DNA from: Centroberyx gerrardi | Lineage: Eukaryota > Chordata > Actinopteri > Beryciformes > Berycidae | DNA: 64,000 bases | Reading direction: 5' to 3' | Assembly: GCF_048128805.1 (NCBI RefSeq) | Contig: NC_136005.1 | Span: 20,552,760 to 20,616,759, forward strand | In this document: positions 24,658-36,966 of the stretch, in pieces | How positions within the stretch are numbered: the stretch's first letter is position 1 | Layout: each line of letters starts with the position of its first letter | Notes under the pieces: model-generated | Told to the model about the DNA's origin: nothing | The model's database searches: none | Seen by the model: the letters and a program-made list of their open reading frames with translations, nothing else | Made by a program: the position numbers and the translations under genes

Positions 24658-27255
24658 TGCCCATTTAAACATGGCTTTCACGCTCCACTCTTGGCATTTC
24701 CATGGATCACTGCACACCATGACTCTCTTGCCCTCTCTGTCTCTACGTGGTCACTCACTATTGTCATTATCATAACCAATTACACAGACTGAATACCAGA
24801 GAACAAAATGAAATTGAGAATTATTACATTTGTGTGTGTGTTTGTGTGTGTGTGCATGCATGTTAGCATATTGTGAGTGATGTGCGGGTTGGACTTGGAC
24901 AACGCTGTCAGCCTAGACAGTAGCCAGGTGTTTAGTGACTTATCCAACAGATGCAATTTTTTTGTTATTTTGTTATATGGTTATCTGTGTGACTTTAACA
25001 TGTTGGGTCAGTGGAAACTAGCTAGTTTTCCTTGGTTTAGGCATTGGGCAGTAGGAGGTTATAGAGTTCTGGGTGGGGAGATGGGGGATTGTGGGTGGAA
25101 AGGAAAATAGGAAGAGAGATTAGTCTAAATACAACAAAAAACAAATTGTAATGGTTCCATGATTATATCACTCAGTTAAACTATAAGGGCTGTCCTGACT
25201 TTTTGGACATAAAGCAATTCACAACACTTGACCGTTTTCATATCCTCCCCTCTCTCTCTCTCCTCTATCTTCCTTCTTTCCATTTCTCCTTCCAACGCTG
25301 CTTCTCCCTCTCTATCTTAGATCACATAACATTGTTTATTGAAGGGAGGATATTGTATATCCCGGCTGAGCCTTTTCAGCTGCAATATTGTTAACAATGT
25401 TACTGCAGAACCAATGGATATCTGTACATGAAAAACAGGGGACAAATGGGGCCATCAAAACACTGAAAACCAAAGTCTGAGGGGTAGAGCTGTAGCCAGA
25501 GGAGGAGTGAGAGATGGAGGGATGGAGGTAAGAACACAGGGCGTATACCCAGCACCTTTGGTCAATCTAATTCTACTTCCTCACAAACCACATCATGTCT
25601 GCACCAGAAATGACAAACCTTGCCCCGTCACTTGTACTTAATATGTATTATAGGTCACAAAAAGGTCAAAGGGGTGCATGCTTGTGTAACTTCATGCTGT
25701 TGTGAAGCACCAAGACAAAGAAAGACTTACCGCTGAAACCAAACAGGAAGGTATGGCTCTGTACCTGAGGCTATATATGCCTGTGTGTGTGTTTGTGTGT
25801 GTGTGTCCTAATACATGTAGGCACTTACAAATGTGAGTGTGTGTGTCCTGCATTCTGCACATGATGTGATGTTCATTCATGCATGGGTGGGCCTAACAAT
25901 TCTGCTGAAGGACATCACGAAACACCCAATCCACTTAATCTTAACGGGATAACTGAGACCCTGGAGACGGGATGCATTGAAATTCTGAATATCGAGAGCG
26001 CGAGCATGAAAAACAAGGCTTTGTGTTCAAGATGCTGGGTCTGTTGATGGGATAAAAACCAAGGAGAACCTCTCAGACCCAGGCGTTATTAGCTGATGAA
26101 GCCTGTAGATGAGAAGAAAGAGAAAGTGAGAGCGCATCATTCATCCAATACATTATCCAATACAATATAATATATTAATCCTCTCAAACTGCCAGAGAGC
26201 AATGCTTTAATTAGCACCTAATGAAGGTACTTACTGTGGCCACCAGTGGAGCTCCTTTCAGACGCTACGACTCAAACAATAACACTGTGCCCTTTCATGG
26301 TGCTGCAGTCTGTATACAAACAAGAGTAGCTCTTCATTAGCTGGAGAGCCATCAGGACATTCTAAATAGCAGGCTAATTGCGTGCCATATTCAATCGATG
26401 CAACAGAAGAAAATGCCATCTGCAGCTCAGTGTTATTGTACAATAGGCATGACACATGGCGAAAATAAAAAGTCACATTTATCCAGGGAGATGTTTGCCG
26501 CATCACAACTTTGGTGGGAGAACCTCCAGCATTAGCCAAAAGCTGTGTTTTATTATGAATGAGAAGTGGCGTGTCTGCCCGCGCTGCTGTTTTAATTGAC
26601 GCCGGGTCGAGCTCTCTTTGATGTATCGGGCGTTGTGGCGGCGGAGAGAGATGGGCTTCTCATTACTGCTCTCTCTCCCACACCTCCCTTCATTTGGAGC
26701 GACGGAGGCCGCGGGGAGAGCTTGTCAGCCGTGCGAGGGGGAATAACACGGTGCAGAGACGGAGCGTGGGCAGAGAGCAGGGCTGAAGACATCACCAAAT
26801 CAAACGCCCCTCACATTCCCAGACCGGGGGAAACCCCCATAAAAATTACATCTGACTCCATTTGAAGGCTGGCTTTCTACTGCTCAAATGATTTTGCTTT
26901 ATAGGTGTGTGAACTGCTGCTTAACATTAGCAGGTACCATAAAGAGGACGTTCAAGGTCGTACAAGTGGATAGAATGAAAAGTGTGCTGAAAGAGATGTA
27001 AAAAGAGCGAGGGAGAGGAAGGAGACAGAAAAGAATCAGTGTTAATTTATATTTGGAATGTCTAGACTTTGAGGTTATTTCGCACACGGCTCTTTGTCTA
27101 CTTAATAAGAATTACATCAGAACTGAGCAAATATTCTTTGTTCTTTATTCTCAAAGAAGAGAAATTGATTTAACTGATGTTCTTCCATAACCTTCAGCCT
27201 AGATGTAATGAGTCAGTATCCATAATGTAATGGTGTACATGCATGCAACGTGCGT

Positions 27256-27294
<39 letters not shown>

Positions 27295-29956
27295 GACTGT
27301 CCGTCTTTCTGAGTTCAAAGTAATGGGAATACATATATGCTTATGTATGCAAAATATGTGTATGTTATATGTAAAAATTATTATCAACTTTATACACACA
27401 CCACCATTGAGCTCTCAATAAGAGCAGTGTCCACATCTTCCCGTGTTACTCGTGTATGTATCAGTTAATCAATTGCCCAGCAAACAAGCCCCGGCGGGGC
27501 CACTATGGGGTTTTTGTGGGCAGTGTGGGCTGGGGCAAACCCACTCTAATCCCACAAGGGCCCACCGTGGTTTTGCCCATGCAGGGCCCACAGTCTTTTC
27601 CCACCTATGGGCCCCATATGGGTTTTTTGTGGGCTGCCCACACTTGGGCAAGCCCACAGAAAGCCCATTTGGGCCCCAAACGTTGGGGCCCACACGTGGC
27701 TATATGGCTGATATGGGCCCACTGTGGGCAGCCCACAAGTGGCCAAATTTTCATCCCACAGTAGCCCCACATTGGCCCCAAAAGGGCTTGTTTGCTGGGT
27801 GGTTGCTACTGAAACACACACACACACACACACACACACGAGAGGTAATGAAGGCAATACTGAACTTGAGTCTGAACTTGAAAATCTCTCTTCATGTCTG
27901 CATTACCTTTCAGTCTCTCCTCCAATTCACTTCGCTCCCCTTCAGCCCAAGAGAGGATGAAAGGAGGAATATAACACTTAGGTTTACCAGTTAACTGTAT
28001 TGCTATGTTTCACATGAATTTGCACTGTTTTCACTCATTTATTAATGTGGTTGAATAATTGTCTGATGCTTTGTTTTGACTGATCTTTACACTTTATCAC
28101 TGGTTGTATTGCAGTATAATGATTCACCCTTCCTATTACCATAAGGCTCTCATTTGTACAATAAGGTATATGCTCATCTGTCCTCCAAATGCACCACATG
28201 TGTCTGACCATATTTGATATTGTTTCCTCAACCAGTTGGCCCCTCTACATTTACTGTGAACTCATCAGTCAAACTACTATTTTTGACTGCGTGAAGTGAC
28301 ACAGTGTGTTACCATGTTGTCTTCCTGTCCCAGGGTGTCCAACGGTGTGGGACGACATTCGCTGCTGGTACCGTGCTGAGGTGGGACAGGTGGTCAGCGT
28401 CTCCTGTGCTAATGTCTCCCAGCTGTTCGCTAACAACCAAGGTAACTCACTTCAACTCACCTTTGACCTCAGGCTCACAGGCCGTCGGCGTGATACATTT
28501 GTAACATTTTGACTCAATGTAGATAAACAATTTTGCCAACAATCATGCTGCACAGCCTATTTTTTTCATCCTCCTTTAGTGCCTGTACTGTATTTCCCTC
28601 ATTGATGTTGACCCATTTGTCAATCAATAACCTGGCTTAAGGCAATATTGTCTGTTAGCATGGGGTTTGTGAAGCTAGATCTAAGCCTATGATTTCTCAG
28701 TTGACTTTTCAAATGCCCAAGTTTTGTATGTATCAAAAATGGGCAGATTATGCTCTGCTTTTGCATGCACAAACACTGCACTTTAGCCCGCTGCATCTAT
28801 CTTTTAGTTTATAGCACAGCAAAGTAGCCAGGTTATATATAGCTATCTCTTGGGACCAGTGTTATGATTTCACAGTGTGGTTTATGGAGGCTAGACTTAT
28901 TCTACACAGAGGATCTCATGGATTCCTCCCCCTGTGTCTCTGTCATGGACTTGGCTGTAGAAAGCAATGCACTCCCGACTGTTTACACGACCCCACCTTC
29001 TCCCAGCCCCTGTCTCGTCCAGCTGGCTTGCCTAAAGGAAACAAATACGCTTATAACCTCTCATGCATCATAAAATGGTTGACTTGAGATAAAGGATGAC
29101 TGACAATTGAGGATGTAGAAATGTGTGTGTGTGTGTGTGTGTCTGGGTGTATGGGAGAGTGTCTTTGTGAATTACTCGAAACTGCTTGAATGACAAAATC
29201 TCCATGGTGTCACAAACAGACACACTGAACATACTGTATGTGGGATATTGGGTGTGGGAATGATCCACTCGCTGATTTTCAATGGCAGTAAGATTGATAG
29301 AGAGTGCAACAGAGAGCAACAGAGAGTGGAGAAGAACAAAAAAAAAAACAAACACATGAAGAGTTTCTCAGCGAAAGTTGAGCTTCTACTTGTGTGTGGA
29401 GGGAAGAGGAGGAGGCGGAGGTTGCTGTTAATGACCTCATAACTCTAAGTTTTAGTGGGTTCCTGGACCCCCCGGATTCCCTCCCCCACAGACACCAGAC
29501 GGAGATAAACACCGTAGCTCTGCGGCTAGGTTCAGTCTATCCAATGGAAGGCCACGGGCAGAGAAAATAATGAATTATTGGAAAATCAAAGAGTTCACTG
29601 CGAGAGCCAAGAGCATGAGGAAGGAATTGGCGCTGCTCGTTAGGCATGGTGGTATGAGCACTAGCGCCCTCCCTGGAGCCTTAGCCTTAGCCCTCCATTC
29701 ACAGGCAACCATTCACCCACCGACGCCATGGCTGCTGGGCTGCAGGCTTTACATGCCACATTATACTGAGGCTAATGCAGGGAAAGAACTCTGGCGGCTA
29801 GATATCAGTAAAACCGCCCACGACTCAAACCCCCACATTCTCCTTGGCTATGCCGAGGAGATGGACAGGCATATTCATATCCGTGGAGCCGAGTTCTATT
29901 ATTACAGTTCACTGTAAACTTCTTATCCTCCCTATCGCGTATACACACACTGTACA

Positions 29957-30000
<44 letters not shown>

Positions 30001-30353
30001 GTGAACCTGGTGACCTTCTCCGCGTCATGACTGTCGTAGAGCTCGGTGAGCGAGCTCCGTCATCCTACTGCAGGCCATGGTGGGAGAACATGGCTGCAGT
30101 CTCCGCATTCCCCTCATTCGTATTCATCATTTACAGCCCTTCTAGTCATCAGACTATTCTGAGACTGACCTAGAACTTTTAGTGAAGTGAACAAAGCAAG
30201 GATTTCTCACAGCAAATCTCATAGTTTTGCCACGGTTTGGGATACAGTAGGTGCAGTAAGTACAGTGTGTGCTAGAGTGAAAATGTACTTGCACACATAC
30301 ATCACTTGTATCACTTGGTGGGGGGCAAGGCTATCATTATGCATGTATGTTTG

Positions 30354-30385
<32 letters not shown>

Positions 30386-33300
30386 AGTGCGTATGTGGAT
30401 ATGAGTTTCCATGTGCTATGCAGTCATCTGCCCTCCAGAGGATAATGGGAGGTGCAGTTCCTTATCTCTTACCACCCATCTTATTAACAGGCAGATGGAA
30501 TTATGGTCCGGCCCATTAAATCCTAATGAAGAGAGCAGCGGGTTATTTCTCCTCTGAGACACTACCTCCTCATCCATCATAACATCAGGATGTCTCTGTG
30601 TTCATGCGTATATGTTTACGCTTGTATTTGCAGAGAGAGAGGAGGGGAGGGGGGGAAGGAGAGAGAGATTGGTATGTGATTTTAACTAATGTTATTCATC
30701 AATGTCCTAGTAAAACTAATAGACTCCATCCCCAGGAAACTGCTTGTTCATGGTGGAGCCATCTTATTCATGAATCAGAACGAATGGCAACAAATTTAAC
30801 AGTAATGAGCCATATGTGCACATGATGTGGGAGCGCGTCATACTGCCTCTTGTTGATAAGATGTGAAATATGAAATTGCAGCATGTAAGTATTGGTTTAT
30901 AAATTCACCATAAACTGCTACTCTTACAGAATTGAGGCTAATAAATACAATAGTATTGCAATGTTGTATTTTGTCTGATGATTATTGTAACAGTGGAAAT
31001 CTATCAATGAAGGGCTTGTACCATTGAATAAATCCTATCTAAAATAGGAAGAGGAATATACAGTATATATATATTTTTTTCTTCTATCTTTCTCTTTCTT
31101 TTTTTAATTGGTTAATTAATCAAATACTCTGCCACACTGACCATCATTGACCTCCATCTTCCTTTGCCTTTTTATACTGTATCTATCCTCCCTCCAGTGA
31201 AGAGAAGGGACATTGAAAGCATGCAGTTTCATCTTTGTCTTTCCGTTTTCATTTCCTTGCCAACTGGCTGAAGTCCCTCCATTGTTGCCCTATCTCAGTA
31301 CGCAAACCTCCCCCATATATTTCAGATACTTGTCTGTTATCTTCCTGTGTTCCTTCCTCAGTCACTTATTTGGTCTGCCACTACCCCGCCTTTAAGTTTT
31401 TTTGGTTCAGATTTTATTTCCGCATATGCCTCCCAGTTGTATTTTTGCACTTGTATCCTCATATAGATCCTGGGATCTCCTGGGATACTTGTTGTTGGGG
31501 ACTTCTATTCCTCCCACTGAGAGGTTGATGTGTTTCCTAGGTTACATCTACAGGAACTGTACTGAGCGCGGCTGGTCAGAGCTCTACCCCACCTATGAGG
31601 AGGCCTGCGAGTTCGCCGAGGACACGGAGACAGAACCGGAGGTAGACGTATTTTATTTGTTTGTATTTAATTTATCATTTCTATGTGCCACCATGCAGCT
31701 GACCATACACTGTCTGTCAGTCCATTCACTGTATTTCACTTGTTTTTGCTCCTTCCTCGTTCGGACGTTCTCTCTGTCTGGCTGCCCTTGCAAATGTCAC
31801 TGGACCAGTGAGCGGCTGTTGTTGTTGTTAACAGGTCGAAGCTGCCAAACCATATTCCTATCAGTCCCAGCATCACTCCAGGCGGATATTTGAGGACCCA
31901 TCAGACAAAGCCTGTTTCACTGCTGCAGGCCAGTCGCACCACTGGGCTGGCTTGTGTGAGAGCAGACAGGAGTACGCTCATTTAGTCAATATGAGTTAGA
32001 GAGAAAGGAGCGAAAAGAAGAATATGACCGATACACAGAGAGGCAGAAAGAATGTCCCTTTGTCCTGCCTTGCACAACACCTCTCCTGCTATTTTATTAT
32101 GCCATTACTTTGTGCGTGTGTGTCTACAGTATGTGTGTATGTGTGCTTGCATGCATTGTTGTTGTTCTCTCTCAAACACGCTAAAAGTCTTCTGCCAAGT
32201 GTCGACCCCATTTCCATGCACAAAATGCTTGTGCAGGATTGGCACTTTTTCACAAGTAACTGCATTAGCACCAGCACAAATACAGCCGTGAGTGTGCTAA
32301 TTAACCACTTTGTCTCCCACCAGACAGAAATAAAACAGCAGCTCCTGACTGCCAATATCCAACTTGTGCACCATTTCCTTTGATTTTAATTAACATTTAA
32401 TTGATAGGGTGAGGTGAAGAGTGTGAGCATGCAGTGAGGTAAGTGTTAGTTCTTGTTATTAGAGCCTAAAAGTGGTTTAAAGCCCTTCTTTCTTTCTTTT
32501 TTTTTTCATTTCAGACGACATACTTCTCCAACTTCAAACAGGTGTACACCGCTGGCTACGCCACCTCCCTCATCTCTCTCATATCTGCCATTTTTGTCTT
32601 CACTGTGTTCAGGTAACACTGTTTTTTTTACTTACACAAAGAACCTGTCTATAAGAAGGTCAATTCTCCAGAACTGATCCCACCACCATCATTTCTAACT
32701 ACTAGAATATAAAAAAGAGGTCTTTGGAAAATATTCACAAATATCTCAAATGGGTTTCATGGTGCATTCCATTACACTCAGAACCGTAGAAAAACGACTT
32801 CCAACACGGAAAAGTGCAACAGAACGGTCATTCAAGTCGGAATTCCCAGTCAGAAATTCGGGCAAGATTCATTCCGCCCGAGTTCTCCGACATAAACAAA
32901 GCTGACGTCACAGCATCAATTTGTACTTAATAAAACTTGATTTTACTTGATATGTAGTTTTTGTGTTAGGAAAACGTGTTGTAACAACTTTGTAGTTTCA
33001 ATTTGAAACATAATTCAGTGACTTGTGCTTCGTTAGAAGTCTTTGCTGTATGAACTAGCCTGCTAACGTTACTAGAGCTGTCAGATAGCTACCGTTAACA
33101 TTAATGGGCAAAGGCTGTTGCGTCCATGTTTTCCCGAGAAGACTCACTGGAACGCAATTAGATCGGAAGTCAGTAATTCCAACTTGGAACTATTGACTTC
33201 TGACTTCCAATGGAATGCACCATAAGACACGGTACTCTCCTTTCAGGAAATGACATCACTCAGGCAGGAAGTGTTTCTCTGCCCTACAGGAAGTTCCACT

Positions 33301-33842
33301 GCACCAGGAACTACATCCACATCAACCTGTTCTCCTCCTTCATCTTGAGAGCCAGCGCCGTCTTCATTAAAGATGGGGTGCTCTTCTCTGACGAGAACCT
33401 GGACCACTGCTTCATGTCTACTGTGAGTGTGAGAACGTGCAGCTCCATTAGGCCTACTTACCATGACAGATTTATATATATAACTCATGTCTAGCTGCTA
33501 TATGTGCAAACCGTACACTTTGAAACTGAGAGCTAAGTTACACACAGGCAGTCAGGGGAGAGATTACCTGCAGTGCATTTTTTCGGACACGAATCTCAGC
33601 AGCTCAGAAGGGCTTATTAATGTCGAGAGCAGAAAGTCTGATTGAAGCGCTGAAAGTGAATGAGCCGAGCCTGCGAGAGCATTAATGATGAGTGTCTCTC
33701 CTCCTATATTTTTCCACTGATAGGGCTGCTCGGAGTGAAGCCAAGTGTCCCTGTTGTGAGGCTGCGAGTGGACGAGCATCAGCACATCACTGTGACTCAT
33801 TAGGGAGGATGTGAGACAGAAGGTGAAAAGGGCCATACAGTC

Positions 33843-33884
<42 letters not shown>

Positions 33885-34008
33885 CTTGCGTTCTGTCAGA
33901 GCCACAAACCTCTTTCGAGAGTAAATCCTGCTCGTTGAGGCCAGATAGAGGGATAAGAGAGGGAAACATAAAGTAAGAAGAAGGCAACAGACTTCGGATG
34001 GATTGGTG

Positions 34009-34072
<64 letters not shown>

Positions 34073-34712
34073 GATAGGGTTAATGAGAGAGTGAAAGGGC
34101 TTCTCCGGTGGTCGCGAAGCCTTTTCTGTGAGAGCTTTAGAACGGCCACCCTGGCCTCACACAGACGCAGTGGCTTCGACCTTGATTGTGTGTGTGTAAT
34201 TATAATTCTCATACAGACACGCACACACACACGCACACACTCAATCAGTATCTCACCAAGCAGAGAATTTAAGCCCTTCATATGAAAGGTGACAAATTAA
34301 TATCAGGCGTCCGCTATTATCATCTGTGCCTCCGAACGTATCATCGTTACAGAACTCTCCATGACTCACAAATTGATGGGAAAGGTCATTACCATTACGA
34401 GCGCTCGGGCTAAATGAGATCCGCAGACTAATCTGACCGTCGCGGCTATTGTTGTTTTGTCCTGCAGACATCCTGCAAATCAGCAGTGGCGTTCTTCCAG
34501 TTCAGCATCCTGGCCAACTACTTCTGGCTGCTGGTGGAGGGCATGTACCTGCAGACCCTGCTGGCTCTCACCTTCGTCTCCCAGAAGAAATACTTCTGGT
34601 GGTACATACTCATCGGCTGGGGTGGGTGACCCCGCTATTCAGGAAACCAGGGCTTCCTGAACCGCTCTTCCTCTTTTTCTTGTCTGTTTCTGTTTCAGTT
34701 CAGGATCTCCCT

Positions 34713-34777
<65 letters not shown>

Positions 34778-36728
34778 AGACCTCTTCTTTGTCTCTTAGC
34801 TAATGGCCATGTCACTCTGTTTGTGCCTCCCAGGTCTCCCAACTACAATCATAATGGCGTGGGTCCTGACTCGAAACTTCTACGATAACAAGGGGTGAGG
34901 ATTAATGAAACTGCTGCATTCCTTATAAGAAACTTTGAAGATAGACAAATAAATGTACTCACCTTACCTCCCAGTGAGGTCCAGTTTCATTATGTCCCTG
35001 ATAGAAACTTCATACTTACACCACAGGTTCCCAGATGATCTGATTAGATTTTGAAGCACCTTGCTGAATAAATTTGCAATGAGGAAAAACTGATTTTCTT
35101 GAAACTCCTCTAACTCCTTAATACATTAAGATATGGAGTTCATATTAATGCCGCCCATTTGTTATGTGAAGACAAGTACGTTGACATACATACAGTAGAA
35201 AATTTTGCCAATTGATGCATTAATTAGCTTAATTAATGACCTCATTATCATAACTGCTTACCGTATGTTTAGTTTATCAGGCTGATTATGGTGGGACATT
35301 AGGCAGCTCAAGTGCCTCTTGTTTTATGGTTGTAACTAGACACAATGCATGAGAAGATCTATTGTGTTCATTGGATCTGTGTAATTTCTGTTTCCATGCT
35401 TCTGTGTGTATGTGTGTGTATGCGCGCGCATGTGTCTATGTGTGTCTTTGTTGTCTGTGTGTGCTCGTCCAGCAATTATCTTCACAACTGTTCAAGATAC
35501 AGCCATGAAACAAAAACCAGAGTCCTCAAAAGGGCCGGGGGAAAAAAGATAATCCATGTCTTTGACTTAGAAAGGAGCAGCTTACAAGGATTTGCATGAT
35601 AATATTTAGCACACTGTACTGGCTGTGGACAGTGAACAGTCGTATGTTACAAAGCCTTAGTCTTTGTCGGGGATGTACAATGTTGCAGTCCTCCTCTTGT
35701 TTGTCTTATTATTGTCTCTTGTCTGTCTCAGCTGCTGGGATGACACAGATGTGGCCTTCATCTGGTGGATCATTAAAGGGCCAATAACTGCATCACTACT
35801 GGTGAGTAGCCTAGAGAACCATTATAGTGGTACCTATAGAGCTGAGCGAACAGGGAACTCGGCTGATGTGTGGATGGTCATCAAGCTTGTTGGCCGAGAA
35901 AAGTTTGCCACAGCTGAACTTGGCCATCAACAGCCAATCAGAATTTCCTACCGATGTGATTTTGTTCCACGAACAATAGCTCTGCCTGGCAAGTGCAGAA
36001 TGGACGCTAAGTTGATTACATCTATTCAAAGCTTCCCAATTCCCTACAACTTATTTTGAAAGACTAGAGGAATGATCGACTCAAAAACAAAAACTTAGAG
36101 AATGGATGCATCCACTGTTGCGGTCGATGGTAAGTTTTGAAGTCATGTTATTGAGGTTTTTTTTAAATTGTTTATTTTTGATTAATGCTAATGAATTAGT
36201 GCTTGCGTTAACTCATTAAAACAATGTAACATCATGAAAGACAATGTCAAAGCCGTGAAAAATACATGATTTGACTGTTCAAAACTTTCTAGCTGCACAA
36301 GACCACAAGCCTTGCACCTCCCGCAGTCTGTCAGAACCGAACATCAACAAAGTCGCCCACAGTGTGAATGCGGGGTTAGGCAGTTATTCTGTGTTCTTTT
36401 TGAATGATGTAAATCAAACCTTATGTATCTCAAAAGCCAGAACATTTTTTGCACCTTCAGGAGAATAATTTGAATATTCTAAAACAAATCTTCACAGGTA
36501 TGATGCATCAATGCAGCAGCAGTGCAACATCCAATTAGAATAAATAAATAAATAAATCTTGGCTACATCTGTACAAATACCATGGTGCCTTGCTCACAGT
36601 TCGCTTGATGCCTCTCCATTTGTGACATATAGGTGAACTTCATCATCTTTATCAATGTGATCCGCATTCTGGTCCAGAAGCTGAAGTCTCCTGGTGTCGG
36701 CGGCAATGACACCAGCCACTTCATGTAA

Positions 36729-36777
<49 letters not shown>

Positions 36778-36919
36778 GTAATGAATTATAATTCAATGCA
36801 CAAGAATAGAGTGTAAAAATAGTGAGAAGAGATGGCTTTGTTTCCATCTGGGGGAATTCTCTAGCCTTTTGCCCAGTGAGTGAATGAGTGAGCTTCAGAT
36901 CACAGGCCATTGGCTGGTT

Positions 36920-36966
<47 letters not shown>

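Noticed and set aside
27443..27994. Frames of up to 183 codons on both strands rich in Pro, Gly and Trp
   Set aside because: They come from the GCCCA/TGGGC-word element with terminal inverted repeats, not from a gene.
29570..29917. A 115-codon + strand frame in intron 3 of the GHRH-receptor-type gene
   Set aside because: No recognisable domain, no matching splice sites and ordinary intronic context; most likely a chance open frame.
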